35,013 bases of DNA from Planctomycetota bacterium (lineage in GTDB: Bacteria; Planctomycetota; UBA1135; GCA-002686595). A model generated the notes under the pieces. That model made no database searches. It was not told the origin of the DNA and worked only from the letters and a program-made list of their open reading frames with translations. The translations under genes and the position numbers were made by a program. Of this stretch, positions 7,580 through 15,049 are shown in pieces; the stretch's first letter is position 1; each line of letters opens with the position of its first letter. The DNA lies in assembly GCA_014238415.1 (NCBI GenBank), contig JABABA010000030.1, positions 1-35,013 on the forward strand, read 5' to 3'.

Positions 7580-9265
7580 TCACATGTCCAGGTACTTGGG
7601 ACCGCCGCCCCCTTCGGGCACGGTCCACTCAATGTTCTCGTAGGGGTCGGCGATGTCACAGGTCTTGCAATGCACACAGTTGGAGGCATTGATCACCACC
7701 TCGCGGGCGGCCTCGGGCCACTCATAAACCGCCGCCGGGCAAAAATGCTGGCAGGGATTGCCGTACTCGGCAGTGCAACGATCCACGCAGATGGTGGGAT
7801 CGAGCACCAGCAGATGACTGGGCTGGTCTTCCTCATGGATCGCGCCTGACAGATAGACATCCGTCAGTTTGTCCATGGAGTTCGAGTCGTTGAAGGTGGG
7901 TTTTTCCAGACGGCTGCTGGCGGCGGGCTGCATGCACTCGTGGTCGGAGTGACCGCTGCGCCGAGCCAACATGCCGCGGCCTGCAGTCACGCGCTGGACC
8001 GCATAGTCCAACACGCCCCGGATCACCCCGCCGGTCATGGCCTGACGATAGTTACGCACCCCGGACAGTTCCTTGTGGGCGGCGGACTGTTCAAAGAGGG
8101 TCTCATAGCGTGCCAGCCCGGCCCCATCGGCGTCCCCCGCCTTGAGGGCTTCAAAAATCGCCTCGGCCGCCAGCATGCCGGACTGAATGCCCAGGTGAAT
8201 CCCCTTGAGGGTCGCCGCGTTGAGGAATCCGGCAGAGTCCCCCACCATGACAAAGCCATTGCCATGGAGCTTGGGCATGGAAAACAACCCGCCCTCGGGC
8301 ACGGTCTTGGCGCCATAACGCAAGACCTTGCCCCCTTCCAGCAACTTGGCGATGCGCGCATGCTGCTTCCACTGCACAAAGAGCGCATGGGCATCGAGGC
8401 GCGCATCGCCCTGATCCAGACCCACCACAAAACCCAGGCTCAAAAGGTTGCCTGGCATGCCGTAGACCCAGGAGCCTCCGTAGCTCTTGAGATCGAGGGG
8501 ATAGCCCCCCGTATGCATGACCTTGCCGGCGAACTCTGCGCCCACCTCAGGAGTCACTTCCCATATTTCCTTGACACCCGTGCCATAGGTCTGGGGATTC
8601 TTGCCCGCCATCAGGGCCAGCTCGGGATCCTGAAAGAGCTGCTTGGCAAGCGAACCCCGGGTGCCTTCAGCGAAGACCGTGACCTGAGCGGTGATGCGCA
8701 TGCCGGGCTCAAAGGTGCCCTTCTTGGATCCATCCTTGGCGATGCCGCTGTCCCGGGTGACGACCCCCCCGATGCGCCCACCCTCTTCGCGGATCAACTC
8801 CGCTGCGGGGAAACCCCCGTAGACTTCGATGCCCGCCTCTTCGGCGCGCTCACCAAGCCAGCGCACGATCTGGTTGAGGGAGACGATCAGATTGTTGTGG
8901 TTCTGGAGCTGGGGCGGACAGAGCATGCCGCGCAAGGCCAGGCTGCTCCCACCGGGCCGCAGCACTTCAGCCCAGTCGTCCTCGACCTCGGACAGAATCG
9001 GAAAGCCCTTCTCGCGCCAGTCGGGAATCAAGGCCTCGATACCCACGGGGTCCATCACCGCGCCGGAGAGGGTGTGGCTGCCCAACTCCTCATCCTTGTC
9101 GATCACCAGGATCGTCTTTTCATTGTCACCATCCGCAGCGAAGCGCCGGGCCAGGTCCAGGGCGCAGGCCAGCCCCGCGGGGCCAGCCCCGACCACCAAC
9201 ACATCCACAGGCAGTTCATCCCGTTCCAGATCGGCAAGGTTGAGGCTGCTGGCGCGTTGGCTCAT
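7580..9265 (-). CDS. Electron transfer flavoprotein-ubiquinone oxidoreductase
   Basis: Passes electrons from electron-transfer flavoprotein (fed by acyl-CoA and amino-acid dehydrogenases) into the membrane quinone pool. The ATG at 9265 gives 561 residues, close to the ETFDH length; earlier codons in frame have no family match. An FAD-binding GxGxxG (VVGAGPAGLA) is at 26-31, a second FAD segment GFVMVGDSAGFLN lies mid-protein, and the C-terminal ferredoxin-like domain has four Cys for one [4Fe-4S] cluster: CQHFCP, then NCVHCKTCDI and the family signature VPEGGGG. No etfA or etfB is in the window. It is the start of a possible ETF-QO, pepA, gltA transcript. Confidence 0.94.
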   Translation of the reverse strand: MSQRASSLNLADLERDELPVDVLVVGAGPAGLACALDLARRFAADGDNEKTILVIDKDEELGSHTLSGAVMDPVGIEALIPDWREKGFPILSEVEDDWAEVLRPGGSSLALRGMLCPPQLQNHNNLIVSLNQIVRWLGERAEEAGIEVYGGFPAAELIREEGGRIGGVVTRDSGIAKDGSKKGTFEPGMRITAQVTVFAEGTRGSLAKQLFQDPELALMAGKNPQTYGTGVKEIWEVTPEVGAEFAGKVMHTGGYPLDLKSYGGSWVYGMPGNLLSLGFVVGLDQGDARLDAHALFVQWKQHARIAKLLEGGKVLRYGAKTVPEGGLFSMPKLHGNGFVMVGDSAGFLNAATLKGIHLGIQSGMLAAEAIFEALKAGDADGAGLARYETLFEQSAAHKELSGVRNYRQAMTGGVIRGVLDYAVQRVTAGRGMLARRSGHSDHECMQPAASSRLEKPTFNDSNSMDKLTDVYLSGAIHEEDQPSHLLVLDPTICVDRCTAEYGNPCQHFCPAAVYEWPEAAREVVINASNCVHCKTCDIADPYENIEWTVPEGGGGPKYLDM

Positions 9266-9390
9266 GGACGGGCGGCTGGTGAGGATCGACTCTCCTGGGC
9301 ATCTGGCCCGGGAAGTTGGGCGAACAGGATAGCAGTAGAGAGGGGTCTGCCGCCGCGGAAGAGAGGCATGGCGGACGCCTGGGCCAATGC

Positions 9391-10101
9391 TCAGGAGCGA
9401 TCGCCAACCCAATGGGCGCCGCTTGTGAGGACCTCACGCTTCCAGATCGGCAGGCGCGCCTTGAGTTCGTCGATCAGCAGCCGACAAAGGTCAAAGGCGT
9501 AGGCCCGATGGGGTGCTGCCACGGAGATCAGCACTGAGGGCTCTGCGACCCCCACGGTACCCGTGCGATGCACACAGAGCATGCGCGCCGGACCGCCCGG
9601 GGACTCACCCAGCTGGGACAGGCAGTCCCCAAAGATACGCCCCATTTCCGGACCGGTCATGGCCTCGAAAGCCTCGTACTCCAGCCGCAGCACTTGCTCG
9701 CCCTTGTGAGTGTCACGGGTGGTGCCCAGAAAGGTCACCAGCGCTCCACAGCGCGGACTCACCACCCGCTGCTCAAGGGCCTGCACATCCAGCGCTTCCC
9801 GAGAGAGCTCGAAGACCCCTGCGCAGAAACTAGCCTCCAACTCCGCTGCACTGGCCTGCCCTCCGGACACCGGCGGCAGAAGCGCAACCTGATCACCGGG
9901 CCTGATGGGTGTGCTGTCCGGCGCATAGGCATCGCCGATCACCCCCGCCACGCTGGAAAGATCCCCCACCTGGGGATGCTGCTGAACCAGAAGTCGTTTG
10001 ATGTCCCCCAGGGTGCAGTCTTCGGGAACATCCTCCAGGATCAGACTCTGCGACCCTGCGCGATCACGCAGCCCCGCAAAGAGATGCACGCTCAGTTGCA
10101 T
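9391..10101 (-). CDS. moaX: Molybdopterin synthase, MoaD-MoaE fusion (MoaX type)
   Basis: Converts cyclic pyranopterin phosphate to molybdopterin. The 236-residue protein joins both subunits: residues 1-81 are the ubiquitin-like small subunit MoaD, ending in the PPVSGG diglycine (G80-G81) that carries the thiocarboxylate; residues 85-236 are the catalytic subunit MoaE with K214 and K221 in ELKARLPIWKRE, the lysine pair spaced by seven as in E. coli. In a separate MoaD the diglycine must be a free C-terminus, so the fusion needs cleavage after G81 to work as in known enzymes; a Mycobacterium tuberculosis MoaX has been described this way. The ATG at 10101 is chosen because MQLSVHLFAG begins the MoaD fold. 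No other moa or mog gene is in the window. Confidence 0.92.
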   Translation of the reverse strand: MQLSVHLFAGLRDRAGSQSLILEDVPEDCTLGDIKRLLVQQHPQVGDLSSVAGVIGDAYAPDSTPIRPGDQVALLPPVSGGQASAAELEASFCAGVFELSREALDVQALEQRVVSPRCGALVTFLGTTRDTHKGEQVLRLEYEAFEAMTGPEMGRIFGDCLSQLGESPGGPARMLCVHRTGTVGVAEPSVLISVAAPHRAYAFDLCRLLIDELKARLPIWKREVLTSGAHWVGDRS

Positions 10102-10138
10102 GGTTTCTTGGACGACATGATCGCTGAAGGGCGCGCAG

Positions 10139-10180
10139 TGTGCCCCGGCCAAATCAGAAGGGGCACAGATGCATGTGCCC
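10139..10180 (-). promoter_or_regulatory. Three complementary arms forming two exclusive hairpins
   Basis: Between ssb and the MoaD-MoaE gene the minus-strand RNA has arm 1 GGGCACA (10180-10174, starting in the ssb TAG), arm 2 TGTGCCCC (10167-10160) and arm 3 GGGGCACA (10146-10139). Arm 2 pairs with arm 1 (7 bp, 6-base loop, followed by TTCTGATTT, terminator-like) or with arm 3 (8 bp, 13-base loop), not both. This is the layout of a terminator/antiterminator, but it could equally be a terminator plus a chance repeat or a set of operator half-sites. Confidence 0.5.
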
Positions 10181-10674
10181 TAGAAAGGCGTGTCGTCAAA
10201 ACCTCCGGGGGAATCGGAGGGTCCGCTCGGGGACGGCGCCGATGAGTAGTCCCCATAGGAGCCCTCGTCAGCAGGCTGCTGTTGGGGCGCAGCACCGCCC
10301 TGGTCGTTGCCGCCACGGCCGCCGCCTCCATCACCACGGCCCCCGGCGAACTCCCAGTTCTCCGCGACCACATAGAGCTTACTGCGTTTTTGACCTGAGT
10401 TCTTGTCCTCCCAGGAATCAAATTCCAGACGGCCTTCAATGAAAGCCATGGAGCCCTTGCGGTGGTACTTCTCGAAGGCCTCGGCACGGTTGCCAAAGAG
10501 GGTCACATCCACAAAGGTTGGTTTCTCGACCCATTCCCCCGTACGATTCTTGAAGCGGCGGTTGACCGCCATGCCGATTTTGCAGATTGCTGTTGAGGAT
10601 TCGCCTTGGGTGTGGCGCATTTCCGGATCCCGGGTGAGGTTGCCCATCAGGATCACTCTGTTGTAGGAAGCCAT
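10180..10674 (-). CDS. ssb: Single-stranded DNA-binding protein
   Basis: Coats single-stranded DNA in replication, recombination and repair. It has 164 residues from the ATG at 10674. The N-terminal OB fold (about 1-108) begins MASYNRVILMGNLTRDPE and contains FVDVTLFGNRAEAFEKY and the GRLEFDSWEDK turn, followed by a Gly/Gln/Ser-rich linker and the acidic tip FDDTPF that recruits partner proteins. In-frame codons upstream of 10674 give a low-complexity extension with no match, so the later ATG is chosen. The common rpsF and rpsR partners are absent here; the gene lies between a long upstream leader and the MoaD-MoaE fusion. Confidence 0.95.
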   Translation of the reverse strand: MASYNRVILMGNLTRDPEMRHTQGESSTAICKIGMAVNRRFKNRTGEWVEKPTFVDVTLFGNRAEAFEKYHRKGSMAFIEGRLEFDSWEDKNSGQKRSKLYVVAENWEFAGGRGDGGGGRGGNDQGGAAPQQQPADEGSYGDYSSAPSPSGPSDSPGGFDDTPF

Positions 10675-11009
10675 ATCGTTTCGTCTTGAGTTGATTCGTT
10701 CTTGATTGTGGATCAGGTGGAGCACCAGAGTGCTGACCCGACCGGGAGCCAGGAAAAAACTTGGGAGGTGGGGCAGGCAGCCGCAGCAGGCCACCAGAGG
10801 ACCCCGGAGACCACAGGATAGCACCGTTGGTGCCTTGTTCCGAGACCTTCCTCGCCAGGTCCCTTTTGCGCCCCCACCTTGGGTCGTAGAATCGGAACCC
10901 GGGCGCCCTCACCCAGGCACCCGAGCCCGACGCACCCCGGGGCCCTGACCACACCCAGATCACGGCCCCGGCGTTCCCACTCAACTCCGCGCATCCCCAC
11001 AGCAACTCG
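10675..11009. other. Divergent intergenic region, ssb / PilZ gene
   Basis: A 335-base stretch without a gene between two divergent starts. I find no convincing -35/-10 pair. Within it, 10767-10878 can fold as a long rod: GGTGGGG/CCCCACC at the ends, GGACC/GGTCC (10799/10858), then CGGA/TCCG, ACAGG/CTTGT and GCACC/GGTGC around a GTT loop at 10826. On the 3' side of the last three helices (10829-10842) all 14 bases are paired. It lacks SRP RNA, RNase P and tRNA signatures, and some pairing is expected by chance at this GC content. Confidence 0.3.
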
Positions 11010-11387
11010 ATGGACCCGACCCAACGCGAGGACCTCATGGTCCCCGAAGGACGCAATCGCCGCCGCCACCCCCGCGCCCGTGGGGATTGGCCGGTCATGG
11101 TGGAACTCCCAGACGGGCCCCACCAGGCCAGAGTGCGTGATGTGTCCAAGGGAGGAGTCAGCTTCTTCCTCGACCGTCCCATCCCAGAGATGACCCTGCT
11201 GTCGGTGGAGTTCGACCTGCCTTGTAGCGCAGGGGTGCGCCGTATCCGGGGCACCGGAGCCGTAGTACGCTGCAGCAAGATCTCGAAAGCCCTTGACCAC
11301 TACGAAATCGCGGTCTTCCTGACCGAAATGGCCGACCCGGACCGCGCAACGATCGAGGCTTTCGTAACCGAGACCTTGCTGGTCTGA
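11010..11387 (+). CDS. Single-domain PilZ protein
   Basis: A 125-residue protein that is almost wholly one PilZ domain, the common receptor for cyclic di-GMP. Both binding motifs are present: RxxxR at R18-R22 (in RRRHPRARG) and DxSxxG at D44-G49 (DVSKGG), followed by a beta-barrel with a conserved GTGAVVR strand. No effector domain is fused, so it must work by contacting a partner, as single-domain PilZ proteins do in control of motility or exopolysaccharide. It is alone on the plus strand and convergent with the subtilase gene. Start at the ATG; no ribosome-binding site is evident. Confidence 0.9.
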   Translation: MDPTQREDLMVPEGRNRRRHPRARGDWPVMVELPDGPHQARVRDVSKGGVSFFLDRPIPEMTLLSVEFDLPCSAGVRRIRGTGAVVRCSKISKALDHYEIAVFLTEMADPDRATIEAFVTETLLV

Positions 11388-11409
11388 TCAGGCCAAGGCG
11401 TATCTGCTT

Positions 11410-11425
11410 GGGTCACCTGGGACCC
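11410..11425. terminator. Hairpin between convergent PilZ and subtilase genes
   Basis: Arms GGGTC and GACCC pair across a 6-base loop in the 45-base gap between convergent stops. No U-tract follows, so it is a weak candidate. Confidence 0.3.
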
Positions 11426-11432
11426 GACGCCA

Positions 11433-14003
11433 TCAATCACACCAGGAGATCTGTACGGCCTGGGAAAAGTCGAAGCCAGCACCACCCGCGGCCGGATCCC
11501 GGTACCAGAACTGGAAGTTCCAGGTCACCCCGGAAACCACCGCCCCCGCCAGGGGCGCGATGCTCAAATCAAACTGCTGGGAAGCGGTTCCCAGACCGTC
11601 CGCTTGAATCACCGGCATGCGCACGAGACTGCCACCCACGCAGATCGTCCCATTGCCCACCGGCAAGCTGACCTGGTTGGCGCCAAAAAAGAACAAGCCG
11701 AACTGATTGCCCGGGAGCCCGGTAGCAAAGAACTCAAGATCATTGTCAGCCACGGAAACACCTCCGGTCCAGAGCAGCGTAGCCCCGCTCCCTGATGAGG
11801 AATTGGGGCCCGGATCGCAGTAGGTCACCGGCGAACTGCAGACCACGCCGCCCAGCCCCGAGGTACCACTGACCACGAGCGCGAAGTCTGCATCCATGGC
11901 TGCGGTCTCCAGGTGCGCGTCCTGGTTGACTTCGTCAGCGAAGATCTCCACGCTCCAGACCCCTGCGGCGGGATTGCTCACGAAGACGTTTTCAACCACA
12001 TCCAAGCTGTTCGACGAACCACCGCTGCTGGAGTCGTTCCCGCTGGCCAGACCGTTGTTGCCCCAGTAGAAAGCCGCGCCCCCGGGGGCAGTGACCTTCA
12101 AGCTCAGATCGTTGATGCGGTGCTGGCCCGAAGAAGTGGTGCCCATTGGATCCAGGTAGACCAGGGTGACCGCCAGTCGGGGCTGACCCCCATCCACGGT
12201 CAGGGGATAGGCGATGGACTCCCCATGGGCCAGGACGAGTTCCTCGTTGACGATGAACATGTCATCGCGCAGATCATAGAGGCCCTGCACATTTGCCCGC
12301 CCCCAGCCCTGGTGCACCCGGGTCAGGTCTGCGCTGGTCCCTGAAAAGCTGTAGGAGCTTGCGCTGTTGATCATCAGGGCCCGGGCGGTGGTGGCCTTGG
12401 GACGACTGTTGAAGACCGAGGACCCCGTGGAGTTGCCAAAGATGCCCGCATGCCACATCTCATACATCAGCCCAAAGGCTCCGGCGGTCATGGGCGTGGC
12501 GGCGCTGGTACCGCCGAACTGGGTGGTGCCCCCTCCATCGGCAGGAGCAGCGATGCTGTCATACCAATAACCCATATCGGGCTTGATGCGCCCGTCCTCT
12601 GCAGGGCCTGTGGAACCGGCACCGCTCCAACTGTCGTCACTAAGAGTCTGGCTGTCCTGGTGGCGAATCCCCCCAACGGAAACGATGTTCTTGGCCCAGG
12701 CCTGGGGCCGGGAAGAGGTGTTGCCCGTGTTGGACTGGCTCTGCAAGATGACGATGTCGTTGATAAACAGGATGTCGTCCATCTCTGAAGAGATCGAGTT
12801 GTAGCTCGATGTCAGGCTGCTGCCCCAGGAGTTGGTCTGGAACACGGCGTTGTAGGGCGACTGCAACAACTCCGCCGTATGGGCGTAACGGTTGCCCCCA
12901 TAGGAACCATAATCCGCAAAGATCGGCTGCCCATCGGGCAGCATGCCGCGCCGGGTGGAGGAGCCTGCCCCGTCTCCAAAGACCACACCTGTGACCGGGG
13001 TGCCGTGGGAGGCACTTCCCGAGTGACTGCCGTGGAAGATCGCCGGGTTGGATTGCAGGTCCGGATGGGAGTCATCCAGATTGCCGTCCATGCACTCGGC
13101 CCGTACGCCGTTGCCGGTGAAGCCAGCCACGCTCTCCACATAGTTCGCGCCGCTGTCGACGCGCACCTTGTCCATGTCGTCCTCAGGCAGGGACCAGCGA
13201 TCAATCCAGAGCACCTCATCCCAGGTCGCCGCCTGGGCCAGTTGAATTGGATCAAGGGTCGCCTCAAGTACAAAACCATCGGGAATCATGGCCTCGATGG
13301 TGGCCCCCATCTGCACCAGGCGTTGCGCAACCACAGCCTTCATGCCCGGACCACGCTCCAGCACTTGAATGCGCAAGCGCGCGCGCCCAGGGAGGGTGCC
13401 CTCGATCCAACCCGCAAGCAGTTCCGCTTCCAGGCGATAGCTGGCGGGATAGTCGCCCACCCAGCGCACACAGTCGAGCGCGGCCAGTGCGTCCACCCCA
13501 GGGACCTGCCCCAATTCCACCAGCAGGGTCTGCTCCGGCAAAAAAGCTCGCAGCACTGCGCCTGCCTGCTGCAGGGCTTCCCTATAGGCCGGAATGATCT
13601 CGGTCTTGAACTGAACCAGCCGCAGGTTGCCACTGTCAGTCAGACCCTCCGGCGCTGACGGAGCCGGATCCACAAGGGGGTCAAAATTCCCCCGCTGCAG
13701 GTGCACTTGTGGACGCAGGGTGCGCACGCGCCCAAAGGAACTCTTCCCGGCGAGACGAATGCGGTAGCGTGTCAACGCACCAGCGGCCTGGTCCTCCTGC
13801 CAGCGCAGCACCAGGGCGCTGCTGCCCGGCAACTTGATCTGCTCCAGGTCATGGATCCTGTTCTGGCTTTGGTACACAAGACTGCCGTCCCCAAGGCGCA
13901 CCTCATGGCCATCGGAGCTGAGAACGGCGCCGGTCTGGGGAGTGGCATGGGCAGCCCCAAGAAAAGTACAGAGAACAAGGGCAGGGCTAAGGGTCTGAAA
14001 CAT
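11433..14003 (-). CDS. Secreted subtilase (S8) protease with WYRDP C-terminal domain
   Basis: An 856-residue exported serine protease. The signal peptide spans about 1-20 (ends AAHA). Residues 21-280 form a long pro-region with no subtilase motif. The catalytic domain has all triad residues: D306 in ECMDGNL, H333 in SASHGTPVTG and S500 in GGTSAATP, with N425 (QSNTGN) as the likely oxyanion residue. After about 580 comes a beta-sandwich domain (LTVDGGQPRLAVTLVYLDP) like those following fungal-type and bacterial S8 domains. Residues 726-856 are the domain shared with two other secreted proteins here, ending NFQFWYRDPAAGG...SWCD. It probably cleaves extracellular or surface protein; the substrate is unknown. 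It is the last gene before the convergent PilZ gene. Confidence 0.92.
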   Translation of the reverse strand: MFQTLSPALVLCTFLGAAHATPQTGAVLSSDGHEVRLGDGSLVYQSQNRIHDLEQIKLPGSSALVLRWQEDQAAGALTRYRIRLAGKSSFGRVRTLRPQVHLQRGNFDPLVDPAPSAPEGLTDSGNLRLVQFKTEIIPAYREALQQAGAVLRAFLPEQTLLVELGQVPGVDALAALDCVRWVGDYPASYRLEAELLAGWIEGTLPGRARLRIQVLERGPGMKAVVAQRLVQMGATIEAMIPDGFVLEATLDPIQLAQAATWDEVLWIDRWSLPEDDMDKVRVDSGANYVESVAGFTGNGVRAECMDGNLDDSHPDLQSNPAIFHGSHSGSASHGTPVTGVVFGDGAGSSTRRGMLPDGQPIFADYGSYGGNRYAHTAELLQSPYNAVFQTNSWGSSLTSSYNSISSEMDDILFINDIVILQSQSNTGNTSSRPQAWAKNIVSVGGIRHQDSQTLSDDSWSGAGSTGPAEDGRIKPDMGYWYDSIAAPADGGGTTQFGGTSAATPMTAGAFGLMYEMWHAGIFGNSTGSSVFNSRPKATTARALMINSASSYSFSGTSADLTRVHQGWGRANVQGLYDLRDDMFIVNEELVLAHGESIAYPLTVDGGQPRLAVTLVYLDPMGTTSSGQHRINDLSLKVTAPGGAAFYWGNNGLASGNDSSSGGSSNSLDVVENVFVSNPAAGVWSVEIFADEVNQDAHLETAAMDADFALVVSGTSGLGGVVCSSPVTYCDPGPNSSSGSGATLLWTGGVSVADNDLEFFATGLPGNQFGLFFFGANQVSLPVGNGTICVGGSLVRMPVIQADGLGTASQQFDLSIAPLAGAVVSGVTWNFQFWYRDPAAGGAGFDFSQAVQISWCD

Positions 14004-14134
14004 GGATCAGAAGGCAGGAGAAACTGACAGTTGCCAGACCCGGAGTCCGAGCGGCCTGACAGCATTGAATCAAGTCGAGCGAGTCTGTGTGAACGAATCC
14101 GCCCCACCCGGACGAAAAACATGCTCAGCCGCCA

Positions 14135-15049
14135 TCAAGCCCTGCGCCGGGCCCAGAGCACGCGATCCAATCCCGCCAGGTCGGGCACGATGCGCGCATC
14201 CATCCCGGCCGCCTGGGCCAGGGAAAGCGCCCGCGGGCCCTGATCGCAACCGAGTTCCACCAGCAGCAGTCCGCCCGGGTTCAGGGCCCTGCTCCCGGCC
14301 AGAGCACACAATTCGCGCACCCAGTAATCAGGGTCCCCCTGGGGAGCAAAAAGCGCCATGGCAGGCTCGTACTCGCGCACCTCTGGCTCAAGTTCCTCGA
14401 CCACTGCGGGGTCCACATAGGGCGGATTGGAGACGATCAGATCAAAGGGCTCGGCCCCGGCGAGAAACTCCAGGCCGTCCTGGTGCACAAGTTCCACGGC
14501 CGCATCAAGTGCTTTCACGTTCTGGCCAGCATGCTCAAGAGCCGCTCCGTCCAGATCGATCCCAAGCAGCTTGTCACCGATCCCCTCACATGCCAGGGTC
14601 ACAACCAGTACCCCGCTGCCCGTGCCCACATCGCAGACCCGCCCCAAACTCCTCGCCTTGGATTCGTCCTTGGCCAGATCAACCAGCAACTCGGTCTCGG
14701 GCCGCGGGATCAAGCACCCGGGACCCACCCGGAAAGGGCGCGAGTAGAACTCCGAGTGCCCGGTGATGTAGGCCAGAGGCTCACGGCGGCCGCGGCGCAC
14801 CAAGAAGTCTCGAGCCCTGTCCACCTCGCTCCCCAGCACCGGCGACTCAAGCCGCATCAAGAGGTGCAGCCGGTCGCAACCAAGAGCATGGCTGACCAGG
14901 AGATCCGCCTCCAGACGAGGATTTTCGACGCCGCGCCGGGCCAGGAAGGCCTGGGCCATGGCACGCATAGCCGCCACCGTGCGGGGAACTTCGCGCTGAT
15001 CCTCTTGCACCGGCGACTTGGCCCCCTGGAATTCAGGACCGTGGCTCAC
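14135..15049 (-). CDS. prmC: Peptide chain release factor N5-glutamine methyltransferase
   Basis: Methylates the Gln of the GGQ motif in release factors RF1 and RF2. It has 304 residues from a GTG start at 15049, which overlaps the upstream stop in a GTGA. Residues 20-100 are the helical substrate-binding domain (HLLMRLESPVLGSEV), then GHSEFYSRPFRVGPGCLIPR, the family signature before the methyltransferase. S-adenosylmethionine-binding DVGTGSG is at 140-146 and the catalytic NPPY at 208-211. Its substrate gene prfA lies about 1 kb upstream on the same strand but beyond a terminator. Confidence 0.95.
   Translation of the reverse strand: MSHGPEFQGAKSPVQEDQREVPRTVAAMRAMAQAFLARRGVENPRLEADLLVSHALGCDRLHLLMRLESPVLGSEVDRARDFLVRRGRREPLAYITGHSEFYSRPFRVGPGCLIPRPETELLVDLAKDESKARSLGRVCDVGTGSGVLVVTLACEGIGDKLLGIDLDGAALEHAGQNVKALDAAVELVHQDGLEFLAGAEPFDLIVSNPPYVDPAVVEELEPEVREYEPAMALFAPQGDPDYWVRELCALAGSRALNPGGLLLVELGCDQGPRALSLAQAAGMDARIVPDLAGLDRVLWARRRA

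Noticed and set aside
7940..9502. Long plus-strand open frame across the ETF-QO gene
   Set aside because: It opposes a gene with full family motifs; its composition (Gly/His/Leu/Gln-rich, no domain) is typical of antisense frames in GC-rich DNA.
10102..10180. Known molybdenum cofactor riboswitch before the MoaD-MoaE gene
   Set aside because: The gap is 78 bases, too short for the known class of about 140 bases, and none of its loops are recognisable.
10767..10878. SRP RNA (ffs) upstream of ssb
   Set aside because: The length and rod shape suit, but the conserved GGAA tetraloop and the AGCAGCC loop are absent on both strands.
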